In this document: positions 1 to 8,881 of the stretch, piece by piece
Layout: each line of letters begins with the position of its first letter
Numbering within the stretch: the stretch's first letter is position 1
From: F1-120-MAGs238 sp964484185
Lineage (GTDB): Bacteria > Planctomycetota > Phycisphaerae > Phycisphaerales > UBA1924
DNA length: 64,000 nt
Direction: 5' to 3'
Assembly: GCA_964484185.1 (NCBI GenBank)
Contig: CAZAEQ010000006.1
Location: 78,905 to 142,904, forward strand
Position numbers and translations under genes: made by a program
The notes under the pieces: model-generated
The model's database searches: none
The model's input: the letters and a program-made list of their open reading frames with translations, nothing else
What the model was told of the DNA's origin: nothing

Positions 1-1614
1 AGAGTTGGGGTCGCCAATGAGCGGAGCGATGAAGTTGACGGGATCGCTGCCCCAGGGGCCAGTAATGTCGGTGCCAGTGGAATTGTTCCAGCGTGTGATA
101 TCGAGATAGACGTAGGTTGTATAGCGGCGCGTGGTGTTGGTGCCGTCAAAGACTGAGAAGCCGCCATCGCCGACCTGCAGTTGTGGCCAGGTGAGAGAAT
201 TGGAAGTGCGTTCGGGCGTGCCGTTGTCTTGGGTGCCGCCCATCATGCGTTCGAGCGAGGTGGGGTGGACGACGATGTTGTAGATCTGGGCTGCGCCGAG
301 CGTGGAATTGAGGTTTGACCAGGTTGTGCCACCGTTGGTGGACTTGTAGACGCCGCCGTCGTTGCCTTCCCAGATTGTGGGGCCAGGGCCGAATGCCATG
401 ACGTGGTGATCGGGGTGGACGTTGCCGGTAAGGATTTCGGCCCAGGAATCGCCGCCGTTTGTGGTCTTTGTGATGCCTGCTACTGCGTAGCGAGAGTCAA
501 CGCCGCCGGCGTATGCGATGTCTGGGTTGGCGGGGTCAACCGCGACGTAGCAGTTGTAACTGCCTTGTGGTGAAGGGAAGTTTGGCGTTGCGGTCTTTTG
601 TGTCCAGGTTGTGCCTCCGTCGGTGGTTTTGTAAAGACCTTGCAAGCTGCCGCCGTTGACGAACGCGGCGTAGAGCACTTGTGGATTAGAGACACCGATC
701 GTAATTGAAATGTAGCCGAAGCCGGAAGCGGGAAGGCCTGTGCCAGAGAGGAGGGTGTAGGTTGTGCCGCCATCAAGAGAGCGGTAGACGCCAGTGCCGC
801 TGCGGGCGGCGTAGATTGTGTTGGGAGTGGTCTGGTTGATCGCCATCGAAGAGAAGTTGGCGGCGATTCGCGTGGACCATGTAGCGCCGCCATCGGTTGA
901 GCGGTACAAGCCTGAGTTTGAGGTTGCGTGGATGATGTTGCTGTTGGTGGGGTGAATGATGATCTTGGAGACTTTGGTGCCCACTTGCGCTGTGGTGGCG
1001 ATGCGATTCCAGCTGACGCCAGCGTCAGTGGAGCGGAAGATGCCATCGCCGTTTGAGCCGCTGACGTAGCCGCCGGTGCCGATGTAAACGGTGTTTGGGT
1101 TGGAGGGGTCGACGGCGATTGCGCCGCCGTTGAGGGTTGAGAGATCATCGGTCATAGGCGACCAGTTTGTGCCGCCGTCGGTAGTTTTCCAGACGCCGCC
1201 GGAGGCGGTAGCAATGTAACATATGTTTGCGTTGGTGGGGTGCGGGGCGATGTCGGAAATGCGACCGCCGGCGTTGGTGTTGCCGGACCAGTATTCGCTG
1301 GACATGGGTTTGGGGCCGACGAAGTTCCAGGTCATGAACGTGCCAGCGGTGGAGATTGGAGACCAATCGACGACGGGTTCGCCGGTGATGCGGATGTAGC
1401 CGTATGGCGGCGGGCCTGCTTCCCATTCGCCTTCTTCGCGGACGATTTTGACGCCTGCGGGTTTTACTTCTGGAACGCGTCCTTCGACCCGGAGGTCTTC
1501 GAGCGTGACGAGCTTGACAAGTTCGACATGGCCTTGCTGAGAAGAGGTGCAACTGACGAGAAATGCAGCGGTAGCTACAAGTACGACTGTGAGTCGGTTA
1601 TAGGACGTTGACAT
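1..1614 (-). CDS. BNR/sortilin-type beta-propeller lipoprotein (3' end outside window)
   Basis: I translated this by hand; the frame stays open from the ATG at 1614 to the window edge, so the C-terminus is missing. The N-terminus is a lipoprotein signal, a hydrophobic run followed by FLVSC, so lipid attachment at that Cys is expected. From about residue 110 the protein is a series of Asp-box repeats, with motifs such as GGVWKTTDGGTNW, GIFRSTDAGVSW, GLYRSTDGGATW and GVYKSTNGGTTW, which form the blades of BNR/sortilin/sialidase-like beta-propellers. A GGAAAGGGAG ribosome binding site precedes the ATG. Role is probably an envelope-bound glycan- or protein-binding propeller; no catalytic residues can be assigned from what is visible. 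Confidence 0.8.
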   Translation of the reverse strand, partial: MSTSYNRLTVVLVATAAFLVSCTSSQQGHVELVKLVTLEDLRVEGRVPEVKPAGVKIVREEGEWEAGPPPYGYIRITGEPVVDWSPISTAGTFMTWNFVGPKPMSSEYWSGNTNAGGRISDIAPHPTNANICYIATASGGVWKTTDGGTNWSPMTDDLSTLNGGAIAVDPSNPNTVYIGTGGYVSGSNGDGIFRSTDAGVSWNRIATTAQVGTKVSKIIIHPTNSNIIHATSNSGLYRSTDGGATWSTRIAANFSSMAINQTTPNTIYAARSGTGVYRSLDGGTTYTLLSGTGLPASGFGYISITIGVSNPQVLYAAFVNGGSLQGLYKTTDGGTTWTQKTATPNFPSPQGSYNCYVAVDPANPDIAYAGGVDSRYAVAGITKTTNGGDSWAEILTGNVHPDHHVMAFGPGPTIWEGNDGGVYKSTNGGTTWSNLNSTLGAAQIYNIVVHPTSLERMMGGTQDNGTPERTSNSLTWPQLQVGDGGFSVFDGTNTTRRYTTYVYLDITRWNNSTGTDITGPWGSDPVNFIAPLIGDPNS

Positions 1615-1699
1615 TATTGAGGCTCCCTTTCCGGTCTAGAGCAAAGTTCTTCGACGGGCAACAGTGGTTGGTTGCAGGGAATCTGGGATTTAGGGTTGG

Positions 1700-4576
1700 T
1701 TAGCCGCGGATTGAGGCAAGAAGTTCTCGGGGGCCGCGCTTGGCGAGGGAAATGACAGCGGGGGCGGCGGCGATGAGGGTGATCGAGATGACAAAGGTCC
1801 ATGCGAGCAGAGTGGGGATGAGCGGAGGTTTTGAGGTAAATAGGAAGCCGAAGATAATCTCATCTATATGGCGGCCAACAAAGACGGCTTGCGAGCCCAT
1901 GAGCGTGCCGACCACGCAGGCAGTGAGGCCGATGATGATGGCTTCACCCAGGACAAGTTTGGTGAGCAGGCCGCGAGGGGCACCGACAGCGCGGAGGACG
2001 CCGAACTCGAATTGGCGGGCGTTGATGCCAGCGATGATGAGGTTCGCAACACCGAATGAGGCGACGATCATCGCGAGGATGGCGACGGCGGACGAGACGG
2101 TGATGGCGCGCTGGAGGAAACCGGTGATGTCGTTGAGAATGCGGCGGCCGGAACCGACTTCGATAGCGCCCAGCGGGATGGTTTCAAGCCGAATCTTCTC
2201 TATGGCAGCGCGTTCATCGACTTTGGGCAGGAGAGCGACGTTGATGAGGCGAGTGGGGGGCGGGATGCCATCGAAGAACCGAGCTTGAAGATCTGCTCGA
2301 GAGCCGAAGACCGAGTTGATGGCCTGGTCTACGTATTCGTCACCGATTTGGAAATATTTAGAGATGAGGTCGAGTCCGGGGCTGGTGACTACGCCGACGA
2401 TTTCGAATTCTGATGATTTGTCTTCATAGGTGAGCGTGAGCTTGGATCCGACACCCAGGTTGTTGGAGGTTTTGAATTCGCGGGCGACGATGATCGCACC
2501 GCCTTCGAGCATGCGGCGCTTTGCAGTTTCCTGATCGCCTTCGATGAACTGGAGGCGGGCGAGATCGAAGAAGCGGTCGGGCTCGAAACCGATGTATGTG
2601 GTTTTGAACTTTGCAACGCCGCCAACGCCGAATTTTGCGTTAGATTCCATGGCGACGAGGCTGATGGAGTTGGTGCCCGCGACGTATTGCTTCATCGCAT
2701 CGAGCTTGGGCTGCGCGAGTGGAGAGAGCCCGTTGAGGCTGAGGACGAAGACATCGGGGAATTTGAAGTTTGCGATGTAGTCTTCCATGATGCCGCGGCC
2801 CTGGGTCCAGAGTGCGATCATGAGTGCGAGGCCGGCCATGAGTGAGCCACTGGTGAAGCCGAAGCGGTAGGGGGTGGCGCGAATGGTGCGCTGGAGGAGA
2901 ACGGGAGGAAGGCCGATGATGCGGGAGACAGAGCGGGAGAAGATTGCGGTGAGAACGAGCGTGAGGGGCACGCAGAGGAGGAAGTACCCGATGAGCAGGC
3001 CAGGAATGCCAAAGACGATGTAGGTCCAGAACACTGTGTCGGCGTCCGAGGTCAGGCGTGAGGAAAGGAAGTTGAGCGCGATGCCAAAGATGGCGAAGAA
3101 AGCAGTGATGACCAGGCCGCGGGTTGAGGCGAGTTTGGCTCGGCTGGCGAGAGCTTTGAGCGGGGCGATGCGAGAGGATTGAATTGCGGGGAATGCTGCA
3201 CCCAGGATTCCGGCAAGCAATGCACCGGCGAATGCGAGAGCGACACGCTCGGGGGCGATGGTGAGATTGATACGAATTTCGGATTTGTAGTACCAGAAGA
3301 GGGCTTCGGCCATTGCGATACCGAGTGGGACGCCCAGGACCGCGCCGATGCCACCGACGATGAGACCCTGCAGAAGCTGGATCTGTGCGAGTTGAAGGCG
3401 AGATGCGCCGATGCAGCGGAGCATCGCGAGTTCGCGCTGGCGCTCGGTGACTGCAGTGCTCATGGCTGTCATGATGATGAAGGCTGCGCCCAGGAACGCG
3501 AACATGGATGCGACGGTGAATACCAGCCGATTCGCGGCGAGATTCTTGCTGATTCCACTCGTGATCTTTTCAGTGGTCTGGAGGAGGAGGCCTTTGGGAA
3601 GTTCGGCCTTGTGAGCGGCAACTGCGCTGTTGGCGTTCTCGCCTTTCTTCAAGACAATGTCAAGCTCGGAGATTTGGCCGCCAGAGTCAGTGAGTTTTTC
3701 GAGACCGGCGAGCGTGAGAAAGGCCTGGGCACGGCCGCCAAGATCGGGCTGTTTGACGATTCCAACGACTTTGAGCGGCGCAGCGCTGAGCGATGGGCGT
3801 TTGATGCCAAGGGCATCGGCGAGCTTTTGAAGTTTGGGGACTGAATCGCCGAGTTGGCGAACGGCGAAAACAGTTTTACCGGGGGAGATGTTGTATTGAG
3901 CGTTGATCGCCGCGATATCAGTGTCGGGTGGGAACGTGGCAGGGCCCATGTCTACTTTGGAGTCGGCAGGTCCCTTTACATCGGTCTCGTTGCTGGAAGG
4001 TTCGGTGAGTTGAAAGGAGATCGGTTCTTTCGCATCGACTTTCACGCGACCGCGTGCGCCAAGCTGGCGCACTACGAGCTCATCGACAACGACTTCATCA
4101 TCGGCCTCTGGCCAGCGGCCTTCGACGAATTGCAGTGGGCGCAGTGTGCGATCGGCATCAGTGACGCCAACGGCGGAAAGGCTTGAATTGACGCGCTTGA
4201 ACTTGCGTTCGAAGCCGAGCTGGGTGACATCAGGATTGGGGCCAACACCTTTCTCGCGTTCCCAGACTGGCCGAACGATTTCGAGAATCAGTTGTTTTTG
4301 CAGGCGCGGTGCGACGCTCGCGACTTGTGGCCAGTTCAGGACATCGTTCTGAACGTCGGCATCAAATGTCTCTCGCCCGCCAGTGGCTTTAATGCGAAGA
4401 TCGCCGGAGCCAACGGTGCGAGCGAGTCGAGCTTCAAGACCTTTGTTGACCGAGTGCAGGCCGAGCGTGACGGCTGTGATCAGCGCAGCAGACAGCATGA
4501 CCGCGAGAACGAGGAGGATCGTTCTGCTACGCCGTTCTGATGCACTCTTGATAGCGAGCAGCCACGCCGGATGCAT
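1700..4576 (-). CDS. ABC transporter permease, FtsX/MacB type, duplicated
   Basis: A membrane component of an ABC exporter or lipoprotein/efflux machine of the FtsX/MacB/LolCE superfamily. The 958-residue protein opens with a membrane segment (TILLVLAVMLSAALITAV), then a large extracytoplasmic region. It contains two FtsX cores, recognisable by RELAMLRCIGASRLQL near residue 390 and FEFGVLRAVGAPRGLL near residue 860, each with several membrane helices, about ten in all. I place the start at MHPAWLLA because GGAGAA lies just upstream and the first helix follows. The start lies inside the 3' end of the ATPase gene, a 50-base overlap that implies translational coupling. The transported substrate cannot be read from sequence. 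Confidence 0.88.
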   Translation of the reverse strand: MHPAWLLAIKSASERRSRTILLVLAVMLSAALITAVTLGLHSVNKGLEARLARTVGSGDLRIKATGGRETFDADVQNDVLNWPQVASVAPRLQKQLILEIVRPVWEREKGVGPNPDVTQLGFERKFKRVNSSLSAVGVTDADRTLRPLQFVEGRWPEADDEVVVDELVVRQLGARGRVKVDAKEPISFQLTEPSSNETDVKGPADSKVDMGPATFPPDTDIAAINAQYNISPGKTVFAVRQLGDSVPKLQKLADALGIKRPSLSAAPLKVVGIVKQPDLGGRAQAFLTLAGLEKLTDSGGQISELDIVLKKGENANSAVAAHKAELPKGLLLQTTEKITSGISKNLAANRLVFTVASMFAFLGAAFIIMTAMSTAVTERQRELAMLRCIGASRLQLAQIQLLQGLIVGGIGAVLGVPLGIAMAEALFWYYKSEIRINLTIAPERVALAFAGALLAGILGAAFPAIQSSRIAPLKALASRAKLASTRGLVITAFFAIFGIALNFLSSRLTSDADTVFWTYIVFGIPGLLIGYFLLCVPLTLVLTAIFSRSVSRIIGLPPVLLQRTIRATPYRFGFTSGSLMAGLALMIALWTQGRGIMEDYIANFKFPDVFVLSLNGLSPLAQPKLDAMKQYVAGTNSISLVAMESNAKFGVGGVAKFKTTYIGFEPDRFFDLARLQFIEGDQETAKRRMLEGGAIIVAREFKTSNNLGVGSKLTLTYEDKSSEFEIVGVVTSPGLDLISKYFQIGDEYVDQAINSVFGSRADLQARFFDGIPPPTRLINVALLPKVDERAAIEKIRLETIPLGAIEVGSGRRILNDITGFLQRAITVSSAVAILAMIVASFGVANLIIAGINARQFEFGVLRAVGAPRGLLTKLVLGEAIIIGLTACVVGTLMGSQAVFVGRHIDEIIFGFLFTSKPPLIPTLLAWTFVISITLIAAAPAVISLAKRGPRELLASIRG

Positions 4577-5252
4577 CGAGGTTCTCCGTCTTAAAGCTGG
4601 TTTTAAACTTGCCGTCTGCGAGCACGAAAACTTCATCTGTGAACGCGGCGGCCGCGGGCTCATGTGTCACCATGACCACGGTGATGTTCTGTTGCTTCGC
4701 CAGATCGGCGAGCAGCGCCCAGAGCTTTGCCGAATTTGCAGAGTCAAGGTTGCCCGTTGGTTCATCGGCGAAGATGACCGGCGGTGAAAATAGCAAAGAG
4801 CGGGCGATCGCGACTCGTTGCTGCTCGCCACCGGACATGGAATCGGGGCGGTGCTCTGCGCGATCTGATAGGCCGAATTGTTCGAGCAATTCCTTGGCGC
4901 GTGTGCGTTTGTCTTCGCCCGCGAGCAGGCCGGGGAGCTCGACGTTTTCGAGTGCGGTCAGCGTCGGAATGAGATTGAACTGCTGGAAGACAATCCCAAT
5001 TTCGCGGCGGCGGAACTCCGTCGCTTCCTTATCTGTCAATTTTTCAACTGACCTACCCGCGATGGTGATCGTGCCAGAATCCGGGCGATCAAGTGAAGCA
5101 AGCAGGTGCAGCAGCGTGCTCTTCCCGCTGCCAGATTGACCCATGATGGCGTAGAAGCCAGCGGACGAAATGGAGAGATCCACGCCGCGGAGTGCGGGGA
5201 TTTCGCGATTTGCCAGGAAGTAGGATTTTGAGAGTGCGGCGCAGTGGATCAT
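4527..5252 (-). CDS. ABC transporter ATP-binding protein, LolD/MacB type
   Basis: The ATPase partner of the overlapping FtsX-type permease. Walker A is GQSGSGKST, the Q-loop lies in GIVFQQFNLIP, the signature is MSGGEQQR, Walker B is VIFADEPTGNLD and the switch His is in VMVTHE. The PTGNLDS form and the length (241 residues) are typical of the LolD/MacB/FtsE subgroup, which powers mechanotransmission rather than classical import. I chose the ATG giving MIHCAALSKSY because family members begin just before the SKSY motif; an upstream ATG at 5285 is possible but would add a non-conserved cysteine-rich stretch. The C-terminal 30 residues extend beyond the usual domain. Confidence 0.92.
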   Translation of the reverse strand: MIHCAALSKSYFLANREIPALRGVDLSISSAGFYAIMGQSGSGKSTLLHLLASLDRPDSGTITIAGRSVEKLTDKEATEFRRREIGIVFQQFNLIPTLTALENVELPGLLAGEDKRTRAKELLEQFGLSDRAEHRPDSMSGGEQQRVAIARSLLFSPPVIFADEPTGNLDSANSAKLWALLADLAKQQNITVVMVTHEPAAAAFTDEVFVLADGKFKTSFKTENLDASGVAARYQECIRTA

Positions 5253-5288
5253 GGAAACACAACATCCGCACAATAGTGGCGGCATGAG

Positions 5289-5324
5289 AAATCAGGCCGG
5301 AAATCAGGCCGGAAGTCAGGCGGG
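5289..5324. repeat. Three 12-base tandem repeats at the 3' end of gcvH
   Basis: Two perfect copies of AAATCAGGCCGG are followed by a third, AAGTCAGGCGGG. The third copy contains the gcvH stop codon. Probably slippage-generated; no function is evident. Confidence 0.75.
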
Positions 5325-5690
5325 GTGAGCTGCGTCATAGGCCTTCTGGTCAACGCAGTCTTTGATGGGTGAGGACGGTTTGATTTTGACAAGCCAGGCC
5401 TTGCCATAGCAGTCTTCGTTGAGCAGGGCGGGGTTGGATGCAAGTGCGGCATTAACTTCCGTAATTTCGCCATCGCAGGCGCAGTAAATGTCGGAGGTCG
5501 TCTTTACGGACTCGATGGTGCCAATGTTCTCGCCAGCTTTGAATTTGAATCCCTTTGGCTTCATTTCCACGTAGGTGACATCGGTGAGGGCGTTGACGGC
5601 GTATTGGGTAATGCCGAGCGTCAGCGTGTCGCCTTCAGTCTTGTGCCATTCGTGTGATTTGGAGTAGACGCGGTCTGATGGGGTGGCCAT
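5316..5690 (-). CDS. gcvH: Glycine cleavage system H protein
   Basis: Lipoyl carrier of the glycine cleavage complex, shuttling the aminomethyl group from P protein to T protein in the cytoplasm. The 124 residues match the family length. The start YSKSHEWHK, the segment GITQYAVNALTDVTYVE and the lipoylation site IESVKTTSD, with Lys63, are all present, as is the conserved C-terminal NEDCYGKAWLVKI. The chosen ATG has an AAGGA site a few bases upstream; a longer reading frame upstream would add a proline-rich stretch foreign to the family. No gcvP, gcvT or lipoate gene lies nearby, so the rest of the system is elsewhere. Confidence 0.95.
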   Translation of the reverse strand: MATPSDRVYSKSHEWHKTEGDTLTLGITQYAVNALTDVTYVEMKPKGFKFKAGENIGTIESVKTTSDIYCACDGEITEVNAALASNPALLNEDCYGKAWLVKIKPSSPIKDCVDQKAYDAAHPA

Positions 5691-5714
5691 GGTGAGTTCC
5701 TTAGGGTGGTGCGG

Positions 5715-8066
5715 ATGGTAGAAAGGCCGGGGGCACCGTGGCAAATGAAATGGTGGCAGAACCGAAGAAAGAATCGCACTCAATCTGACCTATCGTCTGG
5801 CGTGGCCAACCGTCTTGCAACTCAATCTTCGCCGTATTTGCTGCAACATGCGCAGAATCCTGTCGATTGGTACCCGTGGGGAGAGGAAGCGTTTGCCGAG
5901 GCGATTCGCCGCGATGTGCCGGTGCTTGTATCGATCGGATACAGCACGTGTTACTGGTGCCACGTCATGGAGCGGGAGTCTTTTGAGAACGCTGAGGTCG
6001 CAAAGCATCTCAACGAGGCGTTCGTGTGCATCAAAGTAGATCGAGAAGAGCGGCCTGATATCGATGATGTCTACATGGCCGCGACAGTGGCGATGCTGGG
6101 TCATGGTGGCTGGCCGATGAATGTGTGTCTTGATCCGGCGACGCGCAAGCCGTTCTGGTGCGGGACGTATTTCCCTCCCACGGCAGGGCGAGGAATGCCC
6201 GGTTTGCTTCAAGTGGTTTCCGGGATTTCCGCGGCGTGGACCGAACGGCGAGCCGAGGTTCTGGAACAGGCGAATCAACTCGCGGCGGCGGTGAGCGAAC
6301 AGTTGAGTGCGGCGATTGAACCAACTGCCTTGGACGCGGGACCGATTTCTGAGGCGGTGTCGATGTTGCTGCGCATGGGCGATCAGCAGCATGGCGGCTT
6401 CGGCAAAGCGCCCAAGTTCCCTCAGCCAGTCTTTCTCGATTTCCTCATCGATGTCCGCGGCAGTCTCGATAGCGAATCTCAAAAAGCAGTTGATGCCGCA
6501 GTAAAGCTCACGCTCGACAAAATGATGCTCGGCGGAATTCGCGATCACGTCGGTGGCGGGTTTCATCGCTACGCGGTCGACAGCATCTGGCTCGTGCCGC
6601 ATTTCGAGAAGATGTTGTACGATCAGGCACAGCTTGCGATCGTGTACGTCAAGGCTGCGGCGATCTATGACGACACCGAATACGCCAGCGTGGCCCGCGA
6701 GATCGCCGATTATGTCTTACGCGAAATGACCGATTCCCGCGGCCTCTTCTTCTCCGCACAAGATGCGGAAGTCGATCATCGCGAGGGCTTGAACTATCTC
6801 TGGACGCCCGCAGAGATGATGGCAGTGCTGGGTGATGAAGATGGCTTATTCGCCGTGAAGTTCTACGGACTTGATCAAGGTGCCAATTTCAAAGACCCGC
6901 ATCATCCATCGGAACCAGCACGCAACGTGCTTTTTCGCAAAGAGCGTTTTGCGAGCGGTGGGGCGGACAAGAGAATTCAGGGAATCAATCAGAAGTTGCT
7001 CGCCGCGAGAATGCTGAGAAAGCAGCCGCATCTTGATGACAAAGTGGTTGCGTCGTGGAACGGACTGATGATCTCCGCGCTCGCGCAGGTCGGCGCGGTA
7101 CTGGGTGATCAGAAATATGTGAGTGATGCAAAGGCCGCGGCCGATGCGCTGCTGCAACTTCATCGCGACTCCAGCGGCAGCCTGCTCCGCGTCAGTCGTG
7201 GCGGCAAGGCGTCCACAACGGCGTTCCTCGAAGACCACGCGTGCCTGGCTCAAGGCCTGCTCGAACTGCATCACACGCTCGGCGGTCAAAGTCCCTATCT
7301 CGCCGCGGCAGATTCGCTGCTCGCCGCCGCCGAGAGCCAGTTCGCACGAGATGGCAAATTCTTTGATACACGCGACGAAAGCGGCGAACTCTTCATCCGC
7401 ACCAGCAGCATCCACGATGGCGCGATGCCCAGCGGCACCAGCGTCATGCTGCACGCACTGCGTCAACGAGCGGCTTTATCGAAAACCCCTGAACACATCG
7501 CGCGACTCTTGAACTACTTCCCCGGCGTCTCCGGCCCAGTGCGGCAATCTCCAGTTAGCGTCATCAACACAACGCGTTGCCTCTATCGCGTCCTCGTAGG
7601 CGGATTTGAAGGCGCAACCGAAACACTCGCCAACATCGGCCCAATCAAAACTACCGCCGCACCCGCCGGGGCATATCCCGTCGAGGTCTACTCAAGCGCC
7701 GACCGCATAGAACTTCGCACCGATCGACCCGCCGCCTTCCGCATCATCATGCGAATCTCGCCAGGCTACCACATCCTCGCCGCCCAGCCCGGCCCCGGCG
7801 GCGCACACATGTTCCCGCTGCGAATCAGCCTCACCGGCGGCACAGGTGTCCAGGTCTACGCCGATTACCCCGAGGGCAAAACCTACGGCCCCGATGGCGA
7901 ACTCCTCGTGAACACCGGAGATATCGAGTTCGATATCGTCCTCGAACGCGAGGGCAATTGGAGCGGCCGCCCTATTCTCACGGCGACGTTCCAAGCGTGC
8001 TCCGATTCCGAGTGCCTGGCGCCAATGACAGTGGAACTCGATGTGGCAATCGACCGTGCTACATAA
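5715..8066 (+). CDS. DUF255 thioredoxin-fold/six-hairpin protein (YyaL/SPATA20 type) with DsbD-like C-terminal domain
   Basis: The N-terminal thioredoxin-like domain carries the family hallmark NRLATQSSPYLLQHAQNPVDW and the redox motif STCYWCHVMERESF, with cysteines near residues 79 and 82. The middle is an alpha/alpha barrel related to N-acylglucosamine 2-epimerases, with WNGLMISALA and FLEDHA. After about residue 640 there is an extra domain with GYHILAAQPGPGGAHMFP and FQACSDSECLAPMTVEL, resembling the periplasmic alpha domain of DsbD (QGCAD..CYPP region). At about 783 residues it is longer than the usual 650-700. Start is uncertain: GTG 5706, ATG 5715 or ATG 5745. It diverges from gcvH. 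Physiological role of the family is unknown. Confidence 0.85.
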   Translation: MVERPGAPWQMKWWQNRRKNRTQSDLSSGVANRLATQSSPYLLQHAQNPVDWYPWGEEAFAEAIRRDVPVLVSIGYSTCYWCHVMERESFENAEVAKHLNEAFVCIKVDREERPDIDDVYMAATVAMLGHGGWPMNVCLDPATRKPFWCGTYFPPTAGRGMPGLLQVVSGISAAWTERRAEVLEQANQLAAAVSEQLSAAIEPTALDAGPISEAVSMLLRMGDQQHGGFGKAPKFPQPVFLDFLIDVRGSLDSESQKAVDAAVKLTLDKMMLGGIRDHVGGGFHRYAVDSIWLVPHFEKMLYDQAQLAIVYVKAAAIYDDTEYASVAREIADYVLREMTDSRGLFFSAQDAEVDHREGLNYLWTPAEMMAVLGDEDGLFAVKFYGLDQGANFKDPHHPSEPARNVLFRKERFASGGADKRIQGINQKLLAARMLRKQPHLDDKVVASWNGLMISALAQVGAVLGDQKYVSDAKAAADALLQLHRDSSGSLLRVSRGGKASTTAFLEDHACLAQGLLELHHTLGGQSPYLAAADSLLAAAESQFARDGKFFDTRDESGELFIRTSSIHDGAMPSGTSVMLHALRQRAALSKTPEHIARLLNYFPGVSGPVRQSPVSVINTTRCLYRVLVGGFEGATETLANIGPIKTTAAPAGAYPVEVYSSADRIELRTDRPAAFRIIMRISPGYHILAAQPGPGGAHMFPLRISLTGGTGVQVYADYPEGKTYGPDGELLVNTGDIEFDIVLEREGNWSGRPILTATFQACSDSECLAPMTVELDVAIDRAT

Positions 8067-8123
8067 GCAGTACCGAGCCCCTTTCCGCTTTGCTCCATTG
8101 CTGCTCAGGTCCTAACCTTGCCC

Positions 8124-8867
8124 ATGGCAAGCAAGATCTACAAATCAGCATCCGATGCATTCGAAGGTCTCAAGCAAAAGGGCATCCTCCGCGATGGCTC
8201 CACCATCATGGTCGGCGGCTTCGGCCTCTGCGGCATCCCCGAGCACCTCATCATCGCCCTCCGCGACAGCGGCGTCAAAGACCTCACTTGCATTTCCAAC
8301 AACGCCGGCATCGATGACTTCGGCCTGGGCCTCCTGCTCCGCACGCGCCAGATCAAAAAAATGATCTCAAGCTACGTCGGCGAAAACGCAAACTTCGAAC
8401 AGCAATACCTCAAAGGTGAGCTGGAAGTAGAGTTCAACCCGCAAGGCACACTCGCCGAACGCATCCGCGCTGGCGGTGCCGGCATCCCCGCATTCTTCAC
8501 CGCGACCGGATACGGCACGCTCGTCGCCGAAGGCAAAGACATCCGCAGCTTCCAGCGCCCCTGCGATCGTGGCACCGGCACACCTCGCCCCTACGTCATG
8601 GAAACCGGCCTCTTCGCCGACATCGCGCTGGTCAAAGCCTGGAAGGCAGACCCATTCGGCAATCTCGTCTACAAGAAAACCGCCCGCAACTTCAACCCCA
8701 TGATGGCCACCGCTGCGGCGTACACACTCGCAGAAGTTGACCAGATCGTGGGCCTCGGCGACCTTGAACCCGATCAGATTCACACACCTGGCTCATTTGT
8801 GAAACGCGTTGTGCAAACCGTGTGCGAGAAGCGGATCGAGCAGCGGACGGTACTAGCGAAGAAATAG
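8124..8867 (+). CDS. 3-oxoacid CoA-transferase subunit A (family I), without an adjacent subunit B
   Basis: The alpha subunit of a class I CoA-transferase, of the SCOT or acetate CoA-transferase type. Evidence is the glycine-rich GGFGLCGIPEHLI motif, SNNAGIDDFGLGLLL, the segment FNPQGTLAERIRAGGAGIPAF and ATGYGT, which are characteristic of the ScoA/AtoD chain. Length of 247 residues is a little above the usual 220-235. The catalytic glutamate sits in the beta subunit, which normally follows directly; here the next gene is unrelated, so this chain needs a partner encoded elsewhere. The ATG at 8124 was preferred to the TTG two codons earlier. Confidence 0.9.
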   Translation: MASKIYKSASDAFEGLKQKGILRDGSTIMVGGFGLCGIPEHLIIALRDSGVKDLTCISNNAGIDDFGLGLLLRTRQIKKMISSYVGENANFEQQYLKGELEVEFNPQGTLAERIRAGGAGIPAFFTATGYGTLVAEGKDIRSFQRPCDRGTGTPRPYVMETGLFADIALVKAWKADPFGNLVYKKTARNFNPMMATAAAYTLAEVDQIVGLGDLEPDQIHTPGSFVKRVVQTVCEKRIEQRTVLAKK

Positions 8868-8881
8868 CACCAGAGGGTTCT

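Noticed and set aside
480..1552. Minus-strand ORFs of Pro/Ser/Thr-rich and Arg-rich composition
   Set aside because: They are off-frame readings of the BNR-repeat protein, whose own frame is uninterrupted to the window edge.
1740..4787. Plus-strand ORFs opposite the ABC permease gene
   Set aside because: Antisense frames of a GC-rich, clearly conserved gene; they have no family motif or ribosome binding site of their own.
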